A stretch of 64,000 nucleotides of DNA, from assembly GCF_007993035.1 (NCBI RefSeq), contig NZ_VOOS01000001.1, positions 186,001 to 250,000 of the forward strand, read 5' to 3'. This document shows positions 46,256-56,145 of the stretch, in pieces (position 1 is the stretch's first letter; every line of letters starts with the position of its first letter). This DNA comes from Vicingus serpentipes (GTDB lineage Bacteria > Bacteroidota > Bacteroidia > Flavobacteriales_E > Vicingaceae). The notes under the pieces were generated by a model. It was given only the letters and a program-made list of their open reading frames with translations, was not told the origin of the DNA and made no database searches. Both the position numbers and the translations under genes were made by a program.

Positions 46256-47278
46256 ATGAAATTTAGTGCACAGCAAATTGCAGCAGCCCTAAAAGGGTCA
46301 ATAGAAGGAAATGAAAATGTAGATGTAAATAGCATCTCAAAAATTGAAGAAGGAAAACCGGGTTCAATTTCATTTTTAGCCAATCCAAAATATACTCAAT
46401 ACATCTATAATACAAATGCTTCAATCGTAATTGTAAACAACGATTTTAAAGCTACTGAACCTGTAAAACCAACTTTAATAAGGGTTGAAAATGCAGAAAA
46501 TGCTTTTGGACAATTATTAGCAATGTATTCTCAAGTTAAGTTAGATAAAAAAGGTATTTCACCTCAAGGTTTTATTAATGAAACTGCTACTGTTGGTGAA
46601 AATATATATTTAGGCGAATTTGCTGTAGTAGCCGAGAATGCTAAAATCGGTAATAATGTAAAAATTTACCCTCAAGTTTATATTGGAGAAAATGTAACCA
46701 TTGGTGACAATACAACCTTATTTGCTGGAGTTAAAATATATTCTGATTGTTTGATAGGAAAAGATTGTATTATCCACTCCGGAACTGTAATTGGTAGCGA
46801 TGGATTCCGTTTTGCCTTACAAGATGGTGGTAAAAAAATACCTCAAATTGGTAATGTGATTATAGAAGACAATGTTGAAATAGGTTCTAACTGTTCTATT
46901 GATAGAGCGACTATTGGCTCTACTATTTTAAGAAGTGGAGTAAAATTTGACAACCTTGTACACATTGCCCACAATGTTGAAATAAAAGAAAATAGCTATT
47001 TAGCTGCTGGTAATGTTGTTGCAGGATCTACAACAATTGGTAAAAACTGTATGTTTAGCGGACAAGTTGGAATAATTGGTCATTTAGAAATTGCCGATAA
47101 TACAATGATTGCTGCACAATCTGGAGTTTCAAAAAGCATTAAACAACCGGGCACAGCAGTAATGGGAAGCCCTTCTATGGAAATTACAAAATATAGAAAA
47201 AACTATATCCATTTTAAAAACTTAACAGACATCGTTGATAAACTTAAAGGTGTAGAGAAAAAAGTTAGCGAAAGTTAA
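46256..47278 (+). CDS. lpxD: UDP-3-O-(3-hydroxyacyl)glucosamine N-acyltransferase
   Basis: The 340-residue length matches LpxD. The N-terminal uridine-binding domain (about 1-100, [20 protein letters not shown]) is followed by a left-handed beta-helix of hexapeptide repeats (about 105-300). The catalytic region is [29 protein letters not shown], with the conserved histidine pair, and [22 protein letters not shown]. It adds the second acyl chain in lipid A synthesis, so the cell has a lipid A-containing outer membrane. It is preceded by a near -7 box and an inverted repeat, and not grouped with other lpx genes here. Confidence 0.95.
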   Translation: MKFSAQQIAAALKGSIEGNENVDVNSISKIEEGKPGSISFLANPKYTQYIYNTNASIVIVNNDFKATEPVKPTLIRVENAENAFGQLLAMYSQVKLDKKGISPQGFINETATVGENIYLGEFAVVAENAKIGNNVKIYPQVYIGENVTIGDNTTLFAGVKIYSDCLIGKDCIIHSGTVIGSDGFRFALQDGGKKIPQIGNVIIEDNVEIGSNCSIDRATIGSTILRSGVKFDNLVHIAHNVEIKENSYLAAGNVVAGSTTIGKNCMFSGQVGIIGHLEIADNTMIAAQSGVSKSIKQPGTAVMGSPSMEITKYRKNYIHFKNLTDIVDKLKGVEKKVSES

Positions 47279-47332
47279 TTAAGCATTCCAAATATATTCT
47301 AAATCATAACCACATTTCTAAATATGTTGGGT

Positions 47333-47340
47333 TAACTTTG
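47333..47340 (+). promoter_or_regulatory. -7 box (TAACTTTG) before fmt
   Basis: A perfect TAnnTTTG ends 5 bases before the ATG at 47346. It overlaps a GTG at 47340 that would otherwise be a possible fmt start, so the box favours ATG. The message would be leaderless or have only a few bases of leader. Confidence 0.5.
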
Positions 47341-47345
47341 TGGCT

Positions 47346-48299
47346 ATGAAAAAAAAGCTGAGAATAGTTTTTATGGGTACTCCAGATTTTGCTGTGGAGT
47401 CGTTAAAAATATTAGTTGAAAATAATTACAATGTAGTTGGTGTAATTACTGCTCCTGACAAACCAGCTGGAAGGGGACAGAAACTGAATGAATCGGCAGT
47501 TAAAAAATACGCTGTTGAAAATAACTTAACAGTATTACAACCCTCCAATCTAAAAGCAGAAGACTTTATTGCTGAATTAAAAGCATTAAATGCTAACTTA
47601 CAAATAGTCGTAGCATTTAGAATGTTACCAGAAGTTGTATGGGATATGCCAGAAATAGGCACCTTTAATTTACATGCTTCTTTATTGCCTCAATACAGAG
47701 GTGCCGCTCCAATTAATTGGGCAATAATAAATGGAGAAAAAGAAACAGGTGTTTCTACTTTCTTTTTACAACACAAAATTGATACAGGAGATATTATTGC
47801 GCAAGAAAAAGTAGCTATTGGAGAGAACGAAACTGCTGGTGAATTACACGACAAGTTAATGCTAATTGGTAAAGATTTGGTTTTAAAAACGGTTCAAGAC
47901 ATTGAAAACAATAATATTACAACTCAACCACAAAACGAAAATCAAGTATTAAAAGAAGCCTATAAAATATTTAAACCTTTTTGTAAAATTGATTGGTCAA
48001 AACCAATTGATGAAATTCATAACCACATAAGGGGATTAAGCCCTTACCCTACTGCATTTGCTGAATTTAAAAATAAAGAAACAGGCGATATTATTTCCTG
48101 CAAATTTTTTAAAACAATTAAAGAATTAGCTGCTCACAATAATGAATCAGGTTCAATTGTTCAATCAAAATCTGAAGTTAAAATTGCTGTAAATGGAGGA
48201 TATATACATTTACTTGAAATTCAACTCGCAGGAAAAAAAAGAATGGATATAAAAGCTGTATTAAATGGTTTCGACTTCAATAATTATTCAATAATTTGA
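47346..48299 (+). CDS. fmt: Methionyl-tRNA formyltransferase
   Basis: A 317-residue protein. The formyltransferase domain carries RIVFMGTPDFAVESL at the start, APDKPAGRGQKLN, FNLHASLLPQYRGAAPINWAIINGE (the conserved N, H and the SLLPxYRG motif) and TGVSTFFLQHKIDTGDII with the catalytic Asp. The C-terminal OB-fold domain (about 210-317) includes IHNHIRGLSPYPTAF. It formylates initiator Met-tRNA. The following MFS gene starts with TTG overlapping the stop. Confidence 0.96.
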   Translation: MKKKLRIVFMGTPDFAVESLKILVENNYNVVGVITAPDKPAGRGQKLNESAVKKYAVENNLTVLQPSNLKAEDFIAELKALNANLQIVVAFRMLPEVVWDMPEIGTFNLHASLLPQYRGAAPINWAIINGEKETGVSTFFLQHKIDTGDIIAQEKVAIGENETAGELHDKLMLIGKDLVLKTVQDIENNNITTQPQNENQVLKEAYKIFKPFCKIDWSKPIDEIHNHIRGLSPYPTAFAEFKNKETGDIISCKFFKTIKELAAHNNESGSIVQSKSEVKIAVNGGYIHLLEIQLAGKKRMDIKAVLNGFDFNNYSII

Positions 48300-49543
48300 A
48301 GTTATTTTCATTTATAAAATATTACCAAAAATTAGAACCGCATATAATTAAATTTATAATTGCAGAGATATTTTTGCAATTAATCAATGCGTCTTTTATG
48401 GCAATTATGCTAATCTACATGGAAAAAGTAGGTTATCAAGATCACGAAAGCGCTTCCTTTGTTTCTTTTCGATTTTTAGGTGTTTTATTATTTGCTTTTC
48501 CTCTCGGATTATTAATAAAGGGAAGAAAAATTGCACCTTTTTTTAAAATTTCATCAATAGCTACTCCAATGTTATCTCTTGTTATTTTAGAAGCTATTGA
48601 TCATCAAAACGATATTTTACTTTACACAAGTTTGTTCTTATGGGGGCTTAGTTTTACAGGAATACAAATAACTGCCTTACCCTATATTTTGAGAAATGCT
48701 AGTAAAGAATCGCATACAGAGGCTATTACCTTAAGTTATTCTACTTGGAGTGTTGCGGGAATTGTTAGTGGTATTATAATCTATACACTTAATTTAATTA
48801 ACCCTGAATTATTTAATGAGAAGCTAATCCTGCAAATTATTTCAATTCTTGGTTTTGGTTGTGCTATTTTTATTTTTAATATAAAACACAAAGAAATTGT
48901 TCCAACGCTTACTTCTAAACGATTAAACCTAAAAGATTTTGATTGGAAAATTATTATAAAAGCACTTGTGCCTACTTTAATAATTGCAGTTGGAGCTGGG
49001 CTAACCATCCCATTTATTGGCCTATTTTTTTATAAAGTACATGGATTAGATTCTAATCAATTTGCAATGCTTAGTTCATTTGCAACGGCAATAGTTTTCA
49101 TCTTTGTAATATTTGTGCCTTACATCAAAAATAAATTGGGGTATAAATTAGCAATACCTTTAACTCAAACCATTGCTATTTTAGCCTTAATTACTCTAGC
49201 ATTTACCGAAATTATGCCTCTTGAATTTGCTATTTACATCGCAATGTTTGCCTATGTAATTAGGCAGCCTTTAATGAACATGGCTGGACCTATGACATCT
49301 GACATTGTAATGAAATATGTAGGTGAAAAAAATAGAGAAATGATGAGTGCTTTAACTGCAGCTGTTTGGTCTGGTAGCTGGTTTATTAGCTCATTAATAT
49401 TTCAAATTCTTCGCCAAATAGGTTTACAATACATTTATGTTTTCTTAATTACTGCTGGCCTTTATTTTTTCGGAGTTTTCATTTACTTCCTTTTAATTTT
49501 AGATTACGAGAAAAAAGTAAAATTAGGCGAAATCGAAAATTAG
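48296..49543 (+). CDS. MFS transporter (TTG start)
   Basis: A 415-residue protein with about 12 hydrophobic segments arranged in two halves, with the family-type loop FRFLGVLLFAFPLGLLIKGRK between helices 2 and 3. Its first codon is TTG at 48296, overlapping the fmt stop (TTGA), since no ATG occurs near the first helix; translation is probably coupled. A precise substrate cannot be assigned. The gene ends 67 bases before the propeller lipoprotein. Confidence 0.85.
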   Translation: MKLFSFIKYYQKLEPHIIKFIIAEIFLQLINASFMAIMLIYMEKVGYQDHESASFVSFRFLGVLLFAFPLGLLIKGRKIAPFFKISSIATPMLSLVILEAIDHQNDILLYTSLFLWGLSFTGIQITALPYILRNASKESHTEAITLSYSTWSVAGIVSGIIIYTLNLINPELFNEKLILQIISILGFGCAIFIFNIKHKEIVPTLTSKRLNLKDFDWKIIIKALVPTLIIAVGAGLTIPFIGLFFYKVHGLDSNQFAMLSSFATAIVFIFVIFVPYIKNKLGYKLAIPLTQTIAILALITLAFTEIMPLEFAIYIAMFAYVIRQPLMNMAGPMTSDIVMKYVGEKNREMMSALTAAVWSGSWFISSLIFQILRQIGLQYIYVFLITAGLYFFGVFIYFLLILDYEKKVKLGEIEN

Positions 49544-49610
49544 TTCCACCTCATCTGATAAATATCATATATAAATAGCTCATTTTTAGTACATTTAACA
49601 CATGTTATTT

Positions 49611-50609
49611 ATGAAGTATTTTAAATTTTATATCATCTTTATCTCCATTGTAGGTTTGTTTTCTTGTTCAAAAGAAGCAACGGTTTATGATAAGCCTGCT
49701 GACCAGATAACTCCTGGCAACGAAACTTTCTCTCAAATTTACAACACTTCAAACACCAATCTTTTAAGCAATATTATTAATGATATTGATGCTTCAGTAA
49801 ATCCAATAAAAATTGCTACCGAAAATGGGTTAACCTACTTTGATGGAACTAATTGGACAACTTATTCTACTTTAAATTCATCTTTGCCAAGTGATATAAT
49901 TAACTGTGTAATTACAGGTACTGCATACACTTGGATAGGCACTAATACTGGACTTGTTAGATTTGATGGGAATACTATGACTATATATAATACTTCCAAT
50001 AGCCCAATTCCAACAAACAAAATAAGAAGCTTAGCAATAGACAATGTTGGAAAATTATGGATAGGAACTTTTAGTGGTGGTGGTTTAGCTAGTTTTGATG
50101 GTACAACATGGAATGTTTATACTCCTAGTAATTCTGACCTACCTAATAATGCTGTTGCTTCTGTAAAAGCAGATAACTATGGAAATATATGGGTTGGTAC
50201 AGCAAATGGTATTTCAAAATTTGATGGTTTAAACTTTACAAACTATAATACTTCAAATTCTCCTTTACCAAATAGTAATGTTTACACCATTAATATTGAC
50301 GATACAATTGTTTGGATTGGAAGTAATGGAGGTTTAACAAAGTTTAACGGCTCAACTTGGACTAATTATAACTCTTCAAATTCTGGATTACCTTTAAATT
50401 TAGTAAGAGCTATTGTTTTAAAAACAAGTACAAATTTAACTGTTGGCACTGAAGGACAAGGAATTGTTGATTTTAATGAAATAAGCAATACTTGGACTCA
50501 TTATAACACCAACAACTCTAACTTACCAAACAACTACATTAATAATATTACAATAGCTTACGATAATAAAAAATGGCTATCAACCAATAACGGGATAGCC
50601 ATTCAATAA
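49611..50609 (+). CDS. Lipoprotein with seven two-component-regulator-type propeller repeats
   Basis: A 332-residue protein with a lipobox (GLFSCS), so it should be an outer-membrane or surface lipoprotein. The rest consists of ~42-residue repeats, each having W-I/V-G-T-x-x-G-x-x-x-F-D-G then WTxYxxxNSxLPxNxI, counted by eye at about seven (YSTLNSSLPSD, YNTSNSPIPTNK, YTPSNSDLPNNA, YNTSNSPLPNSN and YNSSNSGLPLNL among them). This is a seven-bladed propeller of the Reg_prop type, normally the sensor half of hybrid two-component systems, but here no kinase or DNA-binding domain follows. Start chosen at the ATG of MKYFKFY. Function unknown. Confidence 0.85.
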   Translation: MKYFKFYIIFISIVGLFSCSKEATVYDKPADQITPGNETFSQIYNTSNTNLLSNIINDIDASVNPIKIATENGLTYFDGTNWTTYSTLNSSLPSDIINCVITGTAYTWIGTNTGLVRFDGNTMTIYNTSNSPIPTNKIRSLAIDNVGKLWIGTFSGGGLASFDGTTWNVYTPSNSDLPNNAVASVKADNYGNIWVGTANGISKFDGLNFTNYNTSNSPLPNSNVYTINIDDTIVWIGSNGGLTKFNGSTWTNYNSSNSGLPLNLVRAIVLKTSTNLTVGTEGQGIVDFNEISNTWTHYNTNNSNLPNNYINNITIAYDNKKWLSTNNGIAIQ

Positions 50610-50630
50610 AATAAATATATACCTAGTTTA

Positions 50631-53477
50631 TTATTCTTTAATAAATTTGAGATTCTTCTTATTAAAATCATCACTTAATGTAAGAAAATACATTCCTTTA
50701 GTTAAGTTACCGGTTGCTATAATAAATCTATTTTCCCCCTTTTCAGAAGTGTAGGTATTACTTAATACAATTTTACCTGATATATCATGAATTTCAAGTA
50801 ATACATTAGACCTAGTATTTGTATTAAACGATAAATAGCTCTCTCCTTGAACTGGGTTTGGATATAAAGCTAATAAATCAAAAGAAGTTTCAATCTTAAC
50901 AGATTCAATATTTGAATACGTATATTTTCCATCAAAATCTGTTTGCTTAAGCCTATAATAAGAAATTCCTTTATAAGGCTTTGTATCATAATCTGTATAA
51001 CCTTTAAATGAAGTTGAATTACCTTCTCCATCAACTACTTTTACAACTTCATAATTTTCACCATCTATAGATTTTTCAATTGTAAAATAATCATTATTTG
51101 TTTGAGATAATGTAATCCATTCTAACTCAACAATGTCGTCCTTTACTCTAGCATTAAATTGAGATAATTCAACAGGAAGTAATATATTAGTTCCAGAAAA
51201 CTCCCATGTACAATTTGAGCCAGCATTACCATCAGTTGCAATAATATAAGTATTTGCTGGATCTAGGCCAGACAATGTTAGAGGAGTATTACCAACTGCA
51301 CAACCTAAAAACCCAGGTGACGTGTAAGTCCCTACATCTCCACAAGAAGCCCAAACTCCAAATTGAGCAACCCCACCTGCTCCATCATTACAATTAATAT
51401 CAGTTATATCAAGTGTTGCTGTAACATCTGATACATTTACTTCATAAAATGTGGTATTCTCATTACTCCCCCAATTACCACCATCACATGGATAACCTCC
51501 TACAGCTGGAGTTGTAAAAGTTGCTCCAGTAGCACCTAAATTACATGCTCCACCACTTGCTGCAGTTGCAGTTGCACACTCATCATTAGCAGGTGGAGCC
51601 CCAGCAGCAATTTGACCATAATCTATTGAAAAGGCATTTGATGCATAATAATACAACCACAAATCTTTAGTATCATCTAAATTACTAAATGTTACATTAT
51701 AAATAGCTATACCTGAACCCGAGACATTAAATGTAGGTAAACACCCTATATAAGAACCTGCCGTAGGGCAAGTTGCACCTGGAGCCGTTTGATAAGCAGC
51801 TACATAACCAGCAGTATTACCAGGAGGAGCACCATTAAAAGCATCAAACTGCCATTGATACTGTTCAACACCTGGTTCAAGACTAACGTGTAACCATCCA
51901 CCATCATCACCAACAGCACTCGAACAACCTATGGTTGCAGCATTATAAGGCTCTGTAGGAGATGCACTAGTTACAACTTCTGCAACTGGGTTATATAATC
52001 CATAAGCAGAAGTTCCAATATGCTCGCAAACATATGGGTAGATATCAGCTTGAGAAGCAGTTGTACATCCACTTGTACCGGTTATTGGTCCTGGCTGAGT
52101 ACATGAAGGACAGAAAGCTCCTCCACAATCAACTCCAGTTTCATCACCATTTTGAATACCATCTGTACATAAATTACCACAAGGTGCACAAACAGACCCT
52201 CCACAATCAGGTCCTGTTTCTTCTCCATTTTGAATTCCATCTAAACAAGTACCACATGGTTCACAATCTACACCCCCACAATCTATCTGATCTTCATCAG
52301 CATCTTTAACGTTATTATAACAATGACCTGAAATAACTGTAAAACAATAATCCTCCGTTTCTCCAAAAGTGTTATCATAACAACCACTTGTGGGATTGGT
52401 GCTATAACTTGTAACTATTCTAATTTCATAATCACCATCAGCTTGACCTCCAGGTATAGTGATTGTGCCTGTTAGTTGGCCACCTCCTGTTGTCTCCCCC
52501 ATATCTACAGCTTCACCTGCATCTAAAAAATCACCATCGTTATTCCAGTCAATATAATAAAATGTGTGAAGAGTATATGCTGAGCTTGTCATATCAACTG
52601 TTAATGTAGTAGATGTTCCTACAATTAACTCAACACAAGACCCTGTATAATCTGTATAAGGAGTCCATCCACTCGATTGGCTTATAGAATTAGCATTTCC
52701 TGGTATCGAAACATTTGAGATATGACCAGTTGTTGCTGATCCCCAAGAAACATCACAATAATCCCAACATCCAGGGCCTTCAGAGTTAAATGTCATATCA
52801 TCAGAAAAAGAGGCTGTACCGTCGTTAGAAGTCCATGTATAAGTGTAAGCGGTACCTGCTGTCATTCCTGTTGCAGTTGAAGTTGGACTATTTGGACTCG
52901 TAATAGTTGGCCCAGCTGGAGATACAGTCCAAGTACCTGTTGCTGGTGCTACACTGTTACCAGCTAAAGTTACAGATGTAGAACAATCTCCAGTTGCTTG
53001 GTCGCCACCTGCATTAGGCGCTGGCAAACAACCAATAGTTGCTGAAAACGAAGGGTTTGGACTACTGTCTTCACATAAAAACCGAATTGTAATACATGCT
53101 CCAGGTGCACTCCCAGTTACAACTACAGGAGATCCTGTAGAATTCGGTCCATCTTGATGTAAGATAGTTCCACCGGTTCCTGTACCATCATAAACATATA
53201 AAATATCATCACTATTTGTCCCTCCATTATTATTTAAAGTAACACTAGTTATATTAAAATAAGCAACTTCACCGGCAGCAGGACAAATAGTCATAGTGTA
53301 ATCACCAGTTGAAGAAAAAACATCACTAATTGTACTAGTACCACAAGTATAACTTCCGCTATTATAAGTATTGCCATTTTCTGTAGTTAAATCAAAGTTT
53401 TGACTAAACGATTTAATACTAAATGAGAACAAAAAAATTGCTACTAGGTAAAATTTATTTAATGAAAACATTTTCAT
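50631..53477 (-). CDS. Large secreted T9SS protein with CUB-like, GEVED and Cys-rich repeat domains
   Basis: A 948-residue protein with signal peptide (SFSQ). Reading order: a CUB-like beta-domain (about 25-152, CGTSTISDVFSSTGDY ... ILYVYDGTGTGGT); an Ig/PKD-like segment (about 155-235); a GEVED domain (about 240-380, FYYIDWNNDGDFLDAGEA ... FGETEDYCFTV); three Cys-rich repeats of type DCGGxxCxPC (about 390-460); a beta-rich stretch with six or more cysteines; and a type A T9SS sorting domain (about 865-948, LYPNPVQGESYLSF ... KGMYFLTLSDD). It should be exported to the surface as an adhesin or binding protein. It follows the 86-residue exported protein by 19 bases on the same strand. Confidence 0.9.
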   Translation of the reverse strand: MKMFSLNKFYLVAIFLFSFSIKSFSQNFDLTTENGNTYNSGSYTCGTSTISDVFSSTGDYTMTICPAAGEVAYFNITSVTLNNNGGTNSDDILYVYDGTGTGGTILHQDGPNSTGSPVVVTGSAPGACITIRFLCEDSSPNPSFSATIGCLPAPNAGGDQATGDCSTSVTLAGNSVAPATGTWTVSPAGPTITSPNSPTSTATGMTAGTAYTYTWTSNDGTASFSDDMTFNSEGPGCWDYCDVSWGSATTGHISNVSIPGNANSISQSSGWTPYTDYTGSCVELIVGTSTTLTVDMTSSAYTLHTFYYIDWNNDGDFLDAGEAVDMGETTGGGQLTGTITIPGGQADGDYEIRIVTSYSTNPTSGCYDNTFGETEDYCFTVISGHCYNNVKDADEDQIDCGGVDCEPCGTCLDGIQNGEETGPDCGGSVCAPCGNLCTDGIQNGDETGVDCGGAFCPSCTQPGPITGTSGCTTASQADIYPYVCEHIGTSAYGLYNPVAEVVTSASPTEPYNAATIGCSSAVGDDGGWLHVSLEPGVEQYQWQFDAFNGAPPGNTAGYVAAYQTAPGATCPTAGSYIGCLPTFNVSGSGIAIYNVTFSNLDDTKDLWLYYYASNAFSIDYGQIAAGAPPANDECATATAASGGACNLGATGATFTTPAVGGYPCDGGNWGSNENTTFYEVNVSDVTATLDITDINCNDGAGGVAQFGVWASCGDVGTYTSPGFLGCAVGNTPLTLSGLDPANTYIIATDGNAGSNCTWEFSGTNILLPVELSQFNARVKDDIVELEWITLSQTNNDYFTIEKSIDGENYEVVKVVDGEGNSTSFKGYTDYDTKPYKGISYYRLKQTDFDGKYTYSNIESVKIETSFDLLALYPNPVQGESYLSFNTNTRSNVLLEIHDISGKIVLSNTYTSEKGENRFIIATGNLTKGMYFLTLSDDFNKKNLKFIKE

Positions 53478-53496
53478 AATATCTTAATTAAAACTA

Positions 53497-53757
53497 TTAA
53501 TCTTTTATTTCAGGAACAATTGAAATAAAAAGAGGTTTTTTGTTTTTTGAATCAGTTCCAGGAGTTTTAGATTCCGTAATGCTTATTTGCGATTCACTTG
53601 GAATGAAATAAGCTTCCTTTAAAGTTCCATCTTCAGTTTGAATTACTTCAAAGGAATCATTGTTGTTTATAGCGTTAGAATCATTAACAACTTCAAGAGT
53701 ACCTTGAGCAAATAATCCTAATGGTAAAAACAATAATATTGTAATTAATTTCTTCAT
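53497..53757 (-). CDS. Small exported protein upstream of the T9SS adhesin
   Basis: An 86-residue protein with a clear signal peptide (ILLFLPLGLFAQG) and a short, acidic, Ser/Asn-rich mature part without recognisable domain. It lies 19 bases upstream of the large T9SS gene in the same direction, so it is probably co-transcribed and may be a partner or chaperone of that protein. No function is known, and it could also be a small independent exported peptide. Confidence 0.65.
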   Translation of the reverse strand: MKKLITILLFLPLGLFAQGTLEVVNDSNAINNNDSFEVIQTEDGTLKEAYFIPSESQISITESKTPGTDSKNKKPLFISIVPEIKD

Positions 53758-53952
53758 TTTATTCTATATTTGATAAGTGGTTAAGGACGTTTTTCCTTTA
53801 GGGTGTTCACTTTATCTATAAATTTATATGTAATTTGTATAACAAACTTACTAATTTATAAGTACTTATAACTAAAATAATAACAAAAAATCGACCTGAC
53901 AATAATTATTTAACAAAATATAACTATAAAATTGGATTCCTACACAGTTAAA

Positions 53953-55455
53953 ATGAAAAACTTTTTATACATACTCGCCTTTATCGAAGGTGGTGCTGTA
54001 ATGTGTATTGAGTTGTGTAGCGCTAAAATATTATCTCCATTTTTTGGTACTTCTATTTATGTATGGGCTTCAGTTTTAGGTATTACTCTTACAGCATTAA
54101 TGTTAGGCTATTACTTTGGGGGCTATCTTTCTAGTAAAAACAAAAAAACAACTACTATATTTTGGTTAATGCTTATTGGAGGATTCCTAGTTTCAGTAAC
54201 TCCAATTTTAAGTGATTTTATTTTACCCATTACTATTCGCTTTAACTTATTGATTGGCACAATAGTATCCTTATTCTTTTTCATGTTTTTTCCGTTGTTT
54301 TTATTTGGAGCAACTTCGCCTTTATTAATAAGCTGTTTAACCAATAACGTTAACGATTCTGGTAAAAGTAGCGGAACCATTTATGCAGTTTCAACTTTTG
54401 GAGGTATAATTACCACTTTTACAGTTGGTTTCTATACCTTGCCAGAGTTTGGGATAGCAAAAACGTTATACACTTATGGTTTATTGGTTATCCTTTATAC
54501 AACATTTTTATTTATTACTACTCGAAATTTTAAAATGCCAATAGCCATTATTGTTTTAGTTGGTTTATTGAGTTACAATTTCCATAACCGGTTTCAATAT
54601 GAAAATACCCTATATGAGTCAGAAGGTATTTTAGGTCAAGTAAAAGTTATAGAGCGCTATTACAAAGAAGGTGAAACATTTAAACCTTATAGAGAATTAC
54701 TCGTGAATAATATTTGCCAGACTATGATGGATAAAGATAATCCTGAAAAAAGTTACTGGGACTATGTTGACATTTTAACTCGAAACATTAATCATTATAA
54801 AAAAGGGAATAACACATTGCTACTAGGGCTAGGTGGTGGCACCCTATACAAACAATTAAGAAAAAACAACTTAATTATAGATGTTGTTGAAATTGATGCA
54901 AGAATTGCGGATGTTGCAAAAAAATATTTTCACATTGAAAATGATTTAACAGTTGAAATTGATGATGCCCGACATTATATAAATACAACCAAAAATAAAT
55001 ACGACATTGTTATTTATGATTTGTATAATAGCGAAACTCCTCCAATTCATTTAATGACTAAAGAATCATTCAAAGAAATTAAAGCTATTTTAAATCCTAA
55101 TGGTTTGCTAATTATTAATTTTTATGGTTACGTAAATCGCTCTAAAGGTAAAGGTGCTCGGTCTATTTACAAAACACTTAAAGATTGTGATTTTAATACA
55201 CATCTAATTGCAACTCCAGGTAACGAAAATCAACGTAATTTGTTATTTATGAATAGCCCGAACACACTTGAAGTAAAGAACAACAACTCTACTATTTATA
55301 TTAATGAAAATGATATTAATATAAATGATGCTGTAGTTTTAACTGACGACAAACCAGTTTTAGAACACATTTATTTAGAAGCAGCTCTAGATTGGCGCAA
55401 AAACTACAATGAAATTAATGCTAAACAATATTTAAATAATTATGGCAAAAACTGA
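53953..55455 (+). CDS. Membrane-fused spermidine synthase-like methyltransferase-fold protein
   Basis: A 500-residue protein. The N-terminal half has about seven hydrophobic segments (MKNFLYILAFIEGGAVMCIELCSAKILSPFFGTSIYVWASVL begins the family). The C-terminal half (about 215-490) is a spermidine-synthase-like Rossmann fold with TLLLGLGGGTLYKQL for SAM-type binding, DVVEIDARIADVAKKYF and DIVIYDLYNSETPPIHLM. The role may be aminopropyl transfer or a related membrane function; many fused proteins of this kind are uncharacterised. The frame starts at 53932 by TTG, but the ATG at 53953 is used. It overlaps the DinB gene by 14 bases. Confidence 0.85.
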   Translation: MKNFLYILAFIEGGAVMCIELCSAKILSPFFGTSIYVWASVLGITLTALMLGYYFGGYLSSKNKKTTTIFWLMLIGGFLVSVTPILSDFILPITIRFNLLIGTIVSLFFFMFFPLFLFGATSPLLISCLTNNVNDSGKSSGTIYAVSTFGGIITTFTVGFYTLPEFGIAKTLYTYGLLVILYTTFLFITTRNFKMPIAIIVLVGLLSYNFHNRFQYENTLYESEGILGQVKVIERYYKEGETFKPYRELLVNNICQTMMDKDNPEKSYWDYVDILTRNINHYKKGNNTLLLGLGGGTLYKQLRKNNLIIDVVEIDARIADVAKKYFHIENDLTVEIDDARHYINTTKNKYDIVIYDLYNSETPPIHLMTKESFKEIKAILNPNGLLIINFYGYVNRSKGKGARSIYKTLKDCDFNTHLIATPGNENQRNLLFMNSPNTLEVKNNNSTIYINENDININDAVVLTDDKPVLEHIYLEAALDWRKNYNEINAKQYLNNYGKN

Positions 55456-55939
55456 AACAGAGGTATTGATTGAAATGCTCGAAATGAATAGAGATTTAAC
55501 TAAGTTTTATTTAAAGAAATTAGAAGGTCAGGATTTATACAAAGTGTTTGAAGTAGAAGGAAAAGAACTAAATAGTATTTTATGGCTAATTGCACATATA
55601 ACTGTTTCTGAAAATTGGTTACTATTGGTTTGCACCGGAGGAGATAGAGTAAAGATACCTTGGGCTCGTCAATTTGGTTTAGGTTCTGAGATACCTAAAA
55701 AAGAAGATTATCCTAGTACTGAAGATATAATGACTCAATTTGATAATGTACATAATACAGCTATAAATTATATTAAAACATTAACGGAGGAGGATTTAGC
55801 AAAACCAACAACTAATGGGGTAAATTTTGGAGGAGAAGATAGTATTAGAGCTATAATTAAACATGCTGCTAGACATGAAGCAACTCATGCAGGGCATTTA
55901 GGATGGCTATGCAAATTATTTGGCGTTAAAACAATTTAA
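55442..55939 (+). CDS. DinB-family protein
   Basis: A 165-residue four-helix-bundle protein. DinB-type positions are LWLIAHITVSENWLL in the second helix, with its His, and HEATHAGHLGWLC near the end, giving a likely metal-binding His triad. Members include metal-dependent thiol transferases (bacillithiol or mycothiol type) and others of unknown function. It overlaps the previous gene by 14 bases, implying co-transcription. The 206 bases after it, before rho, contain no recognised gene or RNA. Confidence 0.82.
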   Translation: MAKTETEVLIEMLEMNRDLTKFYLKKLEGQDLYKVFEVEGKELNSILWLIAHITVSENWLLLVCTGGDRVKIPWARQFGLGSEIPKKEDYPSTEDIMTQFDNVHNTAINYIKTLTEEDLAKPTTNGVNFGGEDSIRAIIKHAARHEATHAGHLGWLCKLFGVKTI

Positions 55940-56145
55940 TGCTAAATACTTGTTTAATCATTTTATTTCGTATAATTGTACTGTCTTATTCCTGACAAGA
56001 GTTAAAATCAACAAAAGTTATTTTCACATATTTCAAATAAATTGTTGTAATTATTATAATTACTTTTTCATATCATAAAGCAATTGCATTTTCTTGCAAG
56101 AATCTCATAAAAAGACATTAAAAAATAAAAACATTATCACATTAC

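Noticed and set aside
47340-47345. GTG start for fmt
   Set aside because: The GTG overlaps the last base of the -7 box; the ATG at 47346 fits better.
53932-53952. TTG start for the spermidine-synthase-like gene
   Set aside because: An ATG at 53953 lies directly before the first helix; the seven extra residues are not supported.
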